The notes under the pieces were generated by a model. The model was given only the letters and a program-made list of their open reading frames with translations, was not told where the DNA came from and searched no databases. A DNA stretch of 64,000 nucleotides from Piscinibacter sp. XHJ-5 (GTDB lineage: Bacteria; Pseudomonadota; Gammaproteobacteria; Burkholderiales; Burkholderiaceae_C), in the NCBI RefSeq assembly GCF_029855045.1, contig NZ_CP123228.1:6200001-6264000 (forward strand), written 5' to 3'. How positions within the stretch are numbered: the first letter of the stretch is position 1; every line of letters begins with the position of its first letter. Made by a program: the position numbers and the translations under genes. Shown in pieces: positions 33,496 through 41,328 of this stretch.

Positions 33496-34143
33496 TCAGC
33501 CGGCGCGGCGCAAGGTGAGGTTGATCCGCTGCTCGCCGAGCAGCGGATGCGTGGCCGCCTTCACCGGCGCCACACCGTGGTAGCTGAGCCGCGCCGGCCC
33601 GCCCCACACCACGACGTCGCCATGCCGCAGCTCGATCCGCCGCACCGGGTCGGCGCGGCGCGCGCCGCCGAACAGGAACACCGCGGGCACGCCCAGCGAC
33701 ACCGAGACGATGGGTGCGCGCATGTCGCGCTCGTCCTTGTCCTGGTGCAGCGACAGCCTGGCGCCGGCGTCGTAGCGATTGATCAGGCAGGCATCCGGCA
33801 CGAAGCCTTCGAAGCCGGCGCTGGCGGCCGCTTCGCGGGCCAGCGTCGCAAGCGGCGCCGGCATCGCCGGCCACGGCCGGCCGCTCTCGGGATCCGCCGG
33901 GTCGTAGCGATAGCCTCGCTCGTCGCTCACCCAGCCGAGCGCACCGCAGTTGGTCATCGCGACCGACATGCGATAGCCGCCCGGCGTGACCAGATGGCGC
34001 CACGGCGCCTGCGCCACCACCTGTCGCAGGTCGGCCAGCAGCGCCGGCGCCTGCTCGCGCGCGAATGCCCGCAGCACCACGGCGCCTGGCGCGAGCGGCT
34101 CGGTGCGCGGCGGCGAATCGGCATCGAACAGCGGCAGCGTCAT
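33496..34143 (-). CDS. alkB: DNA/RNA alkylation repair dioxygenase AlkB
   Basis: A 215-aa protein, matching E. coli AlkB in length. Iron ligands are H133 and D135 (HQDKDE) and H189 (SYHGVAPV). The 2-oxoglutarate/base-binding arginines lie in RINLTLRR (R206 and R212), and 'CLINRYDAGARLSLHQD' is typical. It oxidatively removes methyl groups from 1-methyladenine and 3-methylcytosine. It overlaps the upstream dioxygenase gene by four bases, so it is the third gene of an ada operon. Confidence 0.95.
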   Translation of the reverse strand: MTLPLFDADSPPRTEPLAPGAVVLRAFAREQAPALLADLRQVVAQAPWRHLVTPGGYRMSVAMTNCGALGWVSDERGYRYDPADPESGRPWPAMPAPLATLAREAAASAGFEGFVPDACLINRYDAGARLSLHQDKDERDMRAPIVSVSLGVPAVFLFGGARRADPVRRIELRHGDVVVWGGPARLSYHGVAPVKAATHPLLGEQRINLTLRRAG

Positions 34144-34868
34144 GCAGCGTCGTGGAAGATCAGGCCGAGGGTGTGCCGGCGCCCGCTGCGCACTTCGCTG
34201 ACGCCGTGCCGCAGCTGCACCCGGTACACCCCGCGGCTGCCCTGCACCGGGCGATGGTGAACCGCGATCACCGCGGCGTCGCCTTGCCGCAGCGGCACCA
34301 CCATCGGCCGCGACTGCATGCGCGGCCGCTGCTCCGTCATCACCAGCTCGCCGCCGGTGAAATCGCGCTCCGGCTGCGCCAGCAGGACCACCACCTGCAA
34401 CGGAAACACGTGCTCGCCGTACAGGTCCTGGTGCAGGCAGTTGTAGTCGCCGGCGCCGTACTGCAGCAGCAGCGGCGTGGGTCGCGTCTGTCCGGCCGCA
34501 TGACAGCGCTGGAGGAAGTCGGCATGGGCGGCGGGAAAGCGCGTCGCCAGGCCCAGCGCCGCGTGCCAGCGGTTGGCCACCGTGGCCAGCCTCGCGTACA
34601 GCATGGTGCGCAGTCCGCTCACCAGCGGCGGCAGCGGATGGTCGAAGTACTTGTATTCGCCCCGGCCGAAGCCGTGGCGAGCCATCACCACCCGGCTGCG
34701 AAAGCGCGCGTCCTCGCCGTACATCGCGGCCATCGCCTCGCACTCGGCCGGCTCGAGCAGGCCGGGGAGGACCGTTGCGCCTTGTGCGTCCAGGCGCTCG
34801 GCGACACCCGCCCAGTCGACGGCGTCGACACGCCGGGCGGCATCCAGCGGCCGTTCGCGCATGTTCAT
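34140..34868 (-). CDS. 2OG-Fe(II) oxygenase in the ada operon
   Basis: A 242-aa protein. The HxD motif is H146/D148 (CLHQDLYGEHVFPLQ), the distal His is in 'QLRHGVSEV' and the Arg follows in 'RSGRRHTLGLIFHDA'. Together these form a complete 2-oxoglutarate/iron site of the prolyl-4-hydroxylase-like fold. Its ATGA overlaps the ada stop and its own stop overlaps alkB, so all three are translationally coupled. The family is frequent between ada and alkB in proteobacteria, which implies a role in alkylation damage. The substrate is not known to me. Confidence 0.88.
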   Translation of the reverse strand: MNMRERPLDAARRVDAVDWAGVAERLDAQGATVLPGLLEPAECEAMAAMYGEDARFRSRVVMARHGFGRGEYKYFDHPLPPLVSGLRTMLYARLATVANRWHAALGLATRFPAAHADFLQRCHAAGQTRPTPLLLQYGAGDYNCLHQDLYGEHVFPLQVVVLLAQPERDFTGGELVMTEQRPRMQSRPMVVPLRQGDAAVIAVHHRPVQGSRGVYRVQLRHGVSEVRSGRRHTLGLIFHDAA

Positions 34869-35950
34869 GCGCCGGCCTCACGCTCCAGCAGGGCCCGCTT
34901 GCGCTCCACGCCCCAGCGGTAGCCCGACACGGCGCCGTCGCGTCGCACGACGCGGTGGCACGGGATGGCCACCGCCAGCGAGTTGGCGCCGCACGCCTGG
35001 GCCACCGCACGCACCGACAACGGCGCGCCGATGCGATCGGCCAGCTCCGCATAGCTCACCGTGCACCCAGGAGGAATCGCGCGCAGTGCCTGCCACACCC
35101 GCTGCTGGAAGGCCGTGCCGCGCACGTCGAGCGGCAGATCGAGGCCGCGCTTCGGCGCTTCGACGAAGCCGACGACGCGTGCGACGAGCCGCTCGAACGC
35201 CGCGTCGCCGCCGGTCAGGCGTGCATTCGGGAAGCGGTCCTGCAGGTCGCGCGCCAGCGTGTCGGCATCGTCGCCCAGGGCGATGGCGCAAATGCCGCGA
35301 CCGCTCTGCGCCACGAGGATCGCGCCGAGCGAGCACTCGCCGATGGCAAAGCGGATGTCGGTGTCCGCGCCGCCTTCGCGGTAGGCGCCCGGGGTCATGC
35401 CGAGCACCGCGTCCGCCTCGGCGTAGAAGCGCCCGTTGGAGTTGTAGCCGGCGTCGTAGACGGCCTGCGTGACCGAGTCGCTGCCGCCCGGGGCCAGCGC
35501 CCGGCGCACGCGCTCGGCGCGATGGGCGGCGGCGTAGGCGCGAGGGGTCACGCCGGTGACCTGCTTGAAGACGCGGTGCAGGTGCCAGGCGCTCAGCCCG
35601 GCGCGCTGCGCCAGCTCGGCCAGGGACGGGATGCCCTCGGCCTGCTCGATGAAGCGGCACAGCTCGGCGACCAGGGCAGACTGCGCCTCGGCGGGCGACG
35701 AGCGGTCGGGGCGGCAGCGCTTGCAGGGCCTGAACCCGGCGCGCTCGGCATCGGCGGGAGTGTCGTGGAACGCCACGTTCTCGGGGCGCGCCGGGCGCGC
35801 CGCGCACGACGGGCGGCAGTACACGCCGGTGGTCTTCACCGAATAGAAGAAGCGGCCGTCGGCCTGCGGGTCGCGCGCCATCACGGCGGCCCAGCGTGGA
35901 TCGCTGACGGTCGCGGTCGCGAGACGTTCGCGGGAGGTGGTCATGTTCAT
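34865..35950 (-). CDS. ada: Ada: methyltransferase and transcriptional activator of the adaptive response
   Basis: A 361-aa full-length Ada. The N-terminal zinc domain has C45 (methyl acceptor) and C49 in TGVYCRPSC, plus C76 and C79 in PCKRC. An AraC-type HTH lies at about 90-190. The C-terminal O6-methylguanine transferase has C331 in IPCHRVV and the 'GTAFQQRVWQALRAIPPG' motif. Methyl transfer to the N-terminal Cys converts Ada into an activator of its own operon. AAAGGACT precedes ATG 35950. Confidence 0.96.
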   Translation of the reverse strand: MNMTTSRERLATATVSDPRWAAVMARDPQADGRFFYSVKTTGVYCRPSCAARPARPENVAFHDTPADAERAGFRPCKRCRPDRSSPAEAQSALVAELCRFIEQAEGIPSLAELAQRAGLSAWHLHRVFKQVTGVTPRAYAAAHRAERVRRALAPGGSDSVTQAVYDAGYNSNGRFYAEADAVLGMTPGAYREGGADTDIRFAIGECSLGAILVAQSGRGICAIALGDDADTLARDLQDRFPNARLTGGDAAFERLVARVVGFVEAPKRGLDLPLDVRGTAFQQRVWQALRAIPPGCTVSYAELADRIGAPLSVRAVAQACGANSLAVAIPCHRVVRRDGAVSGYRWGVERKRALLEREAGA

Positions 35951-36040
35951 CGGAGTCCTTTCATCGAACGGGGTTCGACGGAAGGACTGTAGGGAGCGGT
36001 GCGGGTCGGCGCACTCCGCGGCTTGCGGTCGAATTCGCCG

Positions 36041-36973
36041 TCACCCGACCGGCAGTTCCGCCCGCCGCGGCAAGTCGGCGCCGCGCCGGGAGCAGGTGAT
36101 CGCCGCGGCCTGCGCGGCGAAGCCCAACGCCGCGCGCAGCTGCGCCGCATTCAATGCGAGCAAGGCAGCCGCGGACAACACCCCCCGCTCGGCGAGCCAC
36201 GCCAGCAGGGCGGCCTGGAACGTGTCGCCCGCCCCTACGGTGTCCACCAGCACCGAAGGCGCCGCCGGCACGTCGACATGCTCGCGCGCGGTCCATGCCC
36301 ACGCGCCGTCGCCGCCGCGGGTGACGACCACCAGCGCCACGCCCTGCGCGATCCACTGCGCCGCCAAGGTCGCCGGCGCGGCGCCCGGCGCCAGCAACGC
36401 CAGGTCCTCCTCGCTGATCTTGAGCAGATGGGCTCGTGCCGCCATCCACTGCAGCACCTCGCGCCAACGCCCGATGTCGGGCTCGACGTTGAGCCGGATG
36501 TTCGGGTCGTAGGCGATCAAGGCGCGGCCGCGTTCGCGCTCCACCAGCGCGCGCAGCGTCTGCGCCACCGGCTCGACGACCATGGTGTACGAGCCGAAGT
36601 GGAACGCCCTCGCCGTCGACGGCACCTGCGCCAGCGCCGAGGCGGGCAGCAGCCGGTCGGCGCAGCCCTCGCCGTAGAACGCATACGACGGCACGCCGTG
36701 CGCATCGAGCCCGATCAGCGACAGCGTGGTCGGCGCGTCCAGCGGCACCACCGTGTCGCCCCCGATGCCTTCGTCGCGCAGCGCGCGCTGCAGCCGCTCG
36801 CCGACGAAGCCGCGCGAGATGCCGCCGAAGAAGGACACCGGCTGGCCGAGCCGCGCCAGACCCATGGCCACGTTGAAAGGCGATCCGCCGATGCGCGCGT
36901 CCAGCGCCATGCCCCCGGGCGTGTCGCCCTGCCCGAATACATCCATCAGCGCCTCGCCGCACACCACGAACAT
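36041..36973 (-). CDS. Fructokinase-like PfkB sugar kinase
   Basis: A 310-aa protein from ATG 36973, with CAGGAG upstream. PfkB signature 1 is 'GGSPFNVAMGLARLG' near residues 28-42. Signature 2 is 'VDTVGAGDTFQAALLAWL' near 243-260, containing the catalytic Asp in GAGD. Divergence from a fructose-type ABC system, with a shared palindrome between them, makes fructose the likely substrate. Its function would be to phosphorylate the imported sugar. Confidence 0.88.
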   Translation of the reverse strand: MFVVCGEALMDVFGQGDTPGGMALDARIGGSPFNVAMGLARLGQPVSFFGGISRGFVGERLQRALRDEGIGGDTVVPLDAPTTLSLIGLDAHGVPSYAFYGEGCADRLLPASALAQVPSTARAFHFGSYTMVVEPVAQTLRALVERERGRALIAYDPNIRLNVEPDIGRWREVLQWMAARAHLLKISEEDLALLAPGAAPATLAAQWIAQGVALVVVTRGGDGAWAWTAREHVDVPAAPSVLVDTVGAGDTFQAALLAWLAERGVLSAAALLALNAAQLRAALGFAAQAAAITCSRRGADLPRRAELPVG

Positions 36974-37039
36974 CGCACTTCTCCTGCTTGCAGGGGCGGA
37001 GGATGCCGTTCGTCGTGTCGTTTCGCCACAGGGTAAACC

Positions 37040-37062
37040 ATAAATCAATCAGGTTGATTTAT
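37040..37062. promoter_or_regulatory. Palindromic operator between the kinase and frcB
   Basis: ATAAATCAA-TCAGG-TTGATTTAT is a perfect inverted repeat with nine-base arms. It is strikingly A+T-rich in a 70% GC genome. It lies 67 bp from the kinase start and 55 bp from frcB, ideal for controlling both directions. The ROK regulator encoded at the end of the frc operon is the obvious candidate to bind it; that is inference. Confidence 0.7.
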
Positions 37063-37117
37063 TAAATACGACCGCCCAAAATGAAGGCATCGCTCAGCCA
37101 CCCAAAGGAGACAAGAG

Positions 37118-38125
37118 ATGCGTTTGACCACCGCCATGATGCTGGCAGCCCTGACGACCACCGGCGCCGCCTACGCCGCCGACGAGCCGGTCATCGGCCT
37201 GATCACCAAGACCGAGACCAACCCCTTCTTCGTGAAGATGAAGGAAGGCGCGCAGCAGGCCGCCAAGGCCAAGGGCGCGAAGCTGCTCACCGGCGCCGGC
37301 AAGGCCGACGGCGACAACGCCGGGCAGGTGACGGCCATGGAGAACATGATCGCCGGAGGGGCCAAGACCATCCTCATCACGCCGAGTGATTCGAAAGCCA
37401 TCGTCCCGGCCATCCAGAAGGCGCGCGCCAAGGGCGTGCTCGTCATCGCGCTGGACAGCCCGACCGACCCGGCCGACGCCACCGATGCGCTGTTCGCCAC
37501 CGACAACTACCAGGCCGGCGTGCTGATCGGCCAGTACGCCAAGGCCGCCTTCGCGGCGACGAGCGGCGGCAAGCCGGCCAAGATCGCGATGCTCGACCTG
37601 TTTCCCGGCCACCCGGTCGGCGCGCAGCGCCACAACGGCTTCCTGAAGGGCTTTGGCCTTGCGGCCCCGGACGCCAAGAGCAACGAGCTGGGGCGCGGCA
37701 GCGAGGTGGTGTGCATGGCTGACAGCTTCGGCGACCAGGCCAAGGGCCAGACGGCGATGGAAAACTGCCTGCAGAAGAGCGGCGACATCAACATCGTCTA
37801 CACGATCAACGAGCCGGCCGCCGCCGGCGCCTTCAAGGCGCTCAAGACCGCCGGCAAGGACAAGGGCGTGATGATCGTCTCCGTGGACGGCGGCTGCCAG
37901 GGCGTGAAGGACGTCGCCGCCGGCCAGATCGCCGCCACCTCGCAGCAGTACCCGCTGCGCATGGCCGCGATGGGCGTGGAAGCCGGCGTGGAGTACGCCA
38001 AGACCGGCAAGAAGCCCAGCGGCTACACCGACACCGGCGTGACGCTCATCGCGGCCAAGTCGGTGGACGGCGTCACCAGCAAGGACACCAAGGTCGGCAC
38101 CGAGCTGTGCTGGGGCAAGAAATGA
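37118..38125 (+). CDS. frcB: Sugar ABC transporter substrate-binding protein (fructose type)
   Basis: A 335-aa protein with a signal peptide (residues 1-20, ending TTTGAAYAAD) and a type I periplasmic sugar-binding domain: 'VIGLITKTETNPFFVKMKEGAQQAAKAKGAKLLTGAGKADGDNAGQVTAMENMI'. The sequence and the gene order (binding protein, permease, single-domain ATPase, ROK regulator) follow the Frc fructose importer of alpha- and betaproteobacteria. AAAGGAG precedes the ATG. Confidence 0.87.
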   Translation: MRLTTAMMLAALTTTGAAYAADEPVIGLITKTETNPFFVKMKEGAQQAAKAKGAKLLTGAGKADGDNAGQVTAMENMIAGGAKTILITPSDSKAIVPAIQKARAKGVLVIALDSPTDPADATDALFATDNYQAGVLIGQYAKAAFAATSGGKPAKIAMLDLFPGHPVGAQRHNGFLKGFGLAAPDAKSNELGRGSEVVCMADSFGDQAKGQTAMENCLQKSGDINIVYTINEPAAAGAFKALKTAGKDKGVMIVSVDGGCQGVKDVAAGQIAATSQQYPLRMAAMGVEAGVEYAKTGKKPSGYTDTGVTLIAAKSVDGVTSKDTKVGTELCWGKK

Positions 38126-39168
38126 CCCACCCCCGCAGCGTCGTGGGCGCTCCCCCGCAGGGGGGCGCCGCCAGCGGACCGGCCCAGCCGGATCCGCGGC
38201 GTCTGACGGACAAGGCCATGCCGCGCGTGCACGTGCCTCTCGCCACGCTCGGACCGCTGCTCGCACTGCTGGCCGCCTGCATCTTCTTCGCCTCGCAGAG
38301 CGACCGCTTCCTGAGCGGCGCGAACCTGTCTCTGGTGCTGCAGCAGGTGATGGTGGTCGGCGTCATCGCGATCGGCCAGACGCTGGTGATCCTCACCGCC
38401 GGCATCGACCTGAGCTGCGGCATGGTGATGGCGCTGGGCGGCATCGTGATGAGCAAGTTCGCGACCGATCTCGGCCTGCCGCCTGCCCTGGCCATCGCCG
38501 CCGGCCTGGGCGTGACGGCGCTGTTCGGCCTGGCCAACGGCCTGCTGGTCACCAAGGTGCGGCTGCCCGCCTTCATCGTCACGCTCGGCACGATGAACAT
38601 CGCCTTTGCCGCGACGCAGCTGTACTCGGGCTCGCAGACGGTGACCGATCTGCCGCCCGCGCTCACTGCGCTGGGCAATACCTTCGCGATCGGCGGCACC
38701 GAGGTCGCCTGGGGCACGGTGCTGATGCTCGCGCTGTATGCGCTGGTGTGGTTCGCGCTGCGCGAGACCGCCGCCGGGCGCCACGTCTACGCGGTGGGCA
38801 ACAACCGCGAGGCGACGCGGCTGACCGGCATCTCGCCGGACCGGGTGCTGCTCGGCGTGTACGTGCTCGCCGGTCTGTTCTACGGCATCGCTTCGCTGCT
38901 GTCGGTGTCGCGCACCGGCGTCGGCGATCCGAACGCGGGGCAGACGGAGAACCTCGACGCCATCACGGCCGTGGTGCTGGGCGGCACCAGCCTGTTCGGC
39001 GGCCGCGGCTGGATCGTCGGCTCGCTGATCGGCGCGCTGATCGTCGGCGTGTTCCGCAACGGCCTCACCTTGATGGGCGTGTCGTCGATCTACCAGATCC
39101 TGGTCACCGGCGTGCTCGTCATCCTGGCGGTCGCCACCGACCAGCTCTCGCACAGGAGCGCTCGATGA
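38125..39168 (+). CDS. frcC: Sugar ABC transporter permease (fructose type)
   Basis: 347 aa from ATG 38125, which overlaps the frcB stop, or 316 aa from ATG 38218. The first 31 residues (to 'PRRLTDKA') are the translation of an intergenic repeat and are hydrophilic. The family-like sequence begins at 'MPRVHVPLATLGPLLALLAACIFF'. About eight to ten membrane spans follow with 'AIGQTLVILTAGIDLSCGMVMALGG', typical of the RbsC/FrcC family. ATG 38218 may be the ancestral start. Confidence 0.87.
   Translation, partial: THPRSVVGAPPQGGAASGPAQPDPRRLTDKAMPRVHVPLATLGPLLALLAACIFFASQSDRFLSGANLSLVLQQVMVVGVIAIGQTLVILTAGIDLSCGMVMALGGIVMSKFATDLGLPPALAIAAGLGVTALFGLANGLLVTKVRLPAFIVTLGTMNIAFAATQLYSGSQTVTDLPPALTALGNTFAIGGTEVAWGTVLMLALYALVWFALRETAAGRHVYAVGNNREATRLTGISPDRVLLGVYVLAGLFYGIASLLSVSRTGVGDPNAGQTENLDAITAVVLGGTSLFGGRGWIVGSLIGALIVGVFRNGLTLMGVSSIYQILVTGVLVILAVATDQLSHRSAR
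38128..38205. repeat. Intergenic repeat, copy 2, in frame at the 5' end of frcC
   Basis: It contains the core GGACCGGC-NN-AGCCGGATCCGCGG at 38176-38199, matching copy 1 (19391-19414) in 22 of 24 positions, and is preceded by a C/G-run (cccccgcagggggg). It is inserted between the frcB stop and the family-typical frcC start, and it stays open as coding sequence. Confidence 0.65.
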
Positions 39169-39959
39169 ACCCGAATCCCGAACTCGTGATGCAGGCGCGC
39201 GGCCTGGTCAAGCGCTACGGCCATGTCACGGCGCTGGACGGCGCCGACTTCGAGCTGCGCGCCGGCGAGATCCTCGCGGTGATCGGCGACAACGGCGCCG
39301 GCAAGTCCTCCCTGATCAAGGCGCTGTCCGGCGCGCTGGTGCCCGACGAGGGCGAGATCCAGCTCGACGGCCGGCCCGTGCACTTCCGCAGCCCGGCCGA
39401 TGCGCGGCGCGCCGGCATCGAGACCGTGTACCAGGAGCTCGCGGTCGCGCCGGCCATGACCATTGCGGAGAATCTGTTCCTCGGACGCGAGCTGCGCCGC
39501 GGCGGCGTCTTCGGCCGTTTCCTCGGCCTGCTCGACAAGCCGCGCATGCTGCGCGAGAGCGAGCGCCACATGAGCGACCTGAAGATCGGCATCCGCTCGA
39601 TGACGCAGCCGGTGGAAACGCTGTCGGGCGGCCAGCGCCAGGGGGTGGCGGTGGCGCGCAGCGCGGCCTTCGCGCGGCACGTCGTCATCATGGACGAGCC
39701 CACCGCGGCGCTCGGCGTGAAGGAAGGCAACATGGTGCTCGACCTGATCCGCCGCGTGCGCGACAAGGGCCTGCCGGTGGTGCTGATCAGCCACAACATG
39801 CCGCATGTGTTCGAGGTGGCCGACCGCATCCACATCGCCCGGCTCGGCAAGCGCGCAGCGGTGGTGAATCCCAGGAAGATCGGCATGAGCGAGACGGTGG
39901 CGGTCATGACGGGCGCGATGCGGCCGGAGGACATCCCCCCGGAATGCCTCGCGCATTGA
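39165..39959 (+). CDS. frcA: Sugar ABC transporter ATPase (fructose type)
   Basis: A 264-aa protein, a single ATPase domain where ribose-type systems have two. Walker A is GDNGAGKSS, signature LSGGQRQGVAVAR, Walker B VVIMDEPTAALG. ATG 39165 overlaps the frcC stop. The single-domain size is a hallmark of FrcA. Translation is coupled through the whole frcBCA operon. Confidence 0.9.
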   Translation: MNPNPELVMQARGLVKRYGHVTALDGADFELRAGEILAVIGDNGAGKSSLIKALSGALVPDEGEIQLDGRPVHFRSPADARRAGIETVYQELAVAPAMTIAENLFLGRELRRGGVFGRFLGLLDKPRMLRESERHMSDLKIGIRSMTQPVETLSGGQRQGVAVARSAAFARHVVIMDEPTAALGVKEGNMVLDLIRRVRDKGLPVVLISHNMPHVFEVADRIHIARLGKRAAVVNPRKIGMSETVAVMTGAMRPEDIPPECLAH

Positions 39960-39983
39960 GCTCGTTCAGCGCCATCCTGACCC

Positions 39984-41216
39984 ATGGATCCTGAGCCCGC
40001 CGCGGAACGAGCCGACCCGCCATCGCAACTGCGTCCGCGCGGCTCCAGCCAGGGCGGCCTGCGGCAGTACAACGAGCGGGTCGTGCTGCAGGCGATCCGA
40101 CTGCACGGCAGCCTGCCGAGCGCCGAGATCGCCCGCCTGACGCAGCTCACCGCGCAGACGGTGTCGATGATCACCAAGCGGCTGCTCGACGACGGCCTGC
40201 TGCTCAAGCGCGAGCCGCAGCGCGGCAAGGTGGGGCAGCCCTCGGTGCCCTTGTCGCTCGATCCCGACGGGGCGTTCGCGGTCGGCATCAAGGTCGGCCG
40301 GCGAAGCATGGACCTGCTGCTGGTCGACTTCACCGGCGCGGTGCGGGAGCGCTGGTCGATGGACTACCGCTTTCCCGATCCCGACGTGCTGCACGCCGAG
40401 ATCGGGCTGCGGCTCAAGGAGCTGCGGCGCAAGCTCGGGCCGCAGCAGCGCGAGCGCGTGCAGGGGGTGGGCATCGCGGCGCCGCTGTCGCTCGGCGGCT
40501 GGCAGACCCTGCTGGACATGCCGGCCCCGGTGGCGCAGAAGTGGCAGCGCACCGATCTTCGCGCCGACGTGGCCGCGCTCACCGACTGGCCGGTCGATCT
40601 GCTGAAGGACACGGCCGCTGCCTGCGTCGCCGAGCTGGTGTCGGGTCGCGGTCGCAGCGTGAAGAGCTTTCTGTACATCTTCGTCGACACCTTCATCGGC
40701 GGCGGCCTGGTCATCGACAGCCACCTGCGCGCCGGCCTCCACGGCAACGCCGGGGCGATCGGATCGCTGCCGCTCGGCCTGGCGGACGGCGCGACGCCGC
40801 CGGCCCAGTTGCTGAGCGTCGCCTCGCTGCTCAACCTGGAGCAGCTGTACGCGAAGGCGCAGCTCGATCCGACCGCGGCCTCCGATGCGCGTGCGATGGA
40901 GCCGCCGTGGCGCCCTCATACCGACGCCTGGCTGCGCGAGGCGAGCGCCGCCATGGCCTTCTCGATCAACGGCGCGGCCTGCCTGCTCGACCTCGACGGC
41001 GTGATCCTCGACGGCTCGTTCAGCCGCGATCTGCTCGCGGCGCTGGTCGCTTCCGTGGGCGAGGCCCTCGACGGCTACAGCTGGGAAGGCGTGGTGCGGC
41101 CACGACTGCTGCCGGGCACGATCGGCTCGGATGCCCGCGCCATCGGTGGAGCGATGCTGCCGCTGTACGCCAACTTCGCGCCCGATCGGGAGCTGTTCCT
41201 GAAGGTCGAGCGGTAG
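39984..41216 (+). CDS. frcR: ROK-family transcriptional regulator of the fructose operon
   Basis: A 410-aa protein. An N-terminal winged HTH lies at about 30-85 ('YNERVVLQAIRLHGSLPSAEIARLTQLTAQTVSMITKRLLDDGLL'). A ROK (NagC/Mlc-like) sugar-binding domain follows, including 'AGLHGNAGAIGSLPLG', the ROK signature region. The usual zinc-ligand CxCGxxGC motif is absent. It lies 24 bp after frcA in the same direction, and the A+T-rich palindrome at 37040 is its likely target. Confidence 0.85.
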   Translation: MDPEPAAERADPPSQLRPRGSSQGGLRQYNERVVLQAIRLHGSLPSAEIARLTQLTAQTVSMITKRLLDDGLLLKREPQRGKVGQPSVPLSLDPDGAFAVGIKVGRRSMDLLLVDFTGAVRERWSMDYRFPDPDVLHAEIGLRLKELRRKLGPQQRERVQGVGIAAPLSLGGWQTLLDMPAPVAQKWQRTDLRADVAALTDWPVDLLKDTAAACVAELVSGRGRSVKSFLYIFVDTFIGGGLVIDSHLRAGLHGNAGAIGSLPLGLADGATPPAQLLSVASLLNLEQLYAKAQLDPTAASDARAMEPPWRPHTDAWLREASAAMAFSINGAACLLDLDGVILDGSFSRDLLAALVASVGEALDGYSWEGVVRPRLLPGTIGSDARAIGGAMLPLYANFAPDRELFLKVER

Positions 41217-41257
41217 ACCCCACCTGCAAGCAAACGCGACGTCGCGATTCGGTCATC

Positions 41258-41274
41258 GCACGCGCATCGCGTGC
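41258..41274. terminator. Hairpin after frcR
   Basis: GCACGCG-CAT-CGCGTGC is a perfect seven-base-pair stem in the 112-bp gap between frcR and the autotransporter gene. It has no U-run, so it is a possible factor-dependent end or mRNA stabiliser. Confidence 0.35.
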
Positions 41275-41328
41275 ACCCGGCTCGCCCCGAGCATCGCGAT
41301 CCTCGATCGATCGCCTTGGCAGAGCCCG

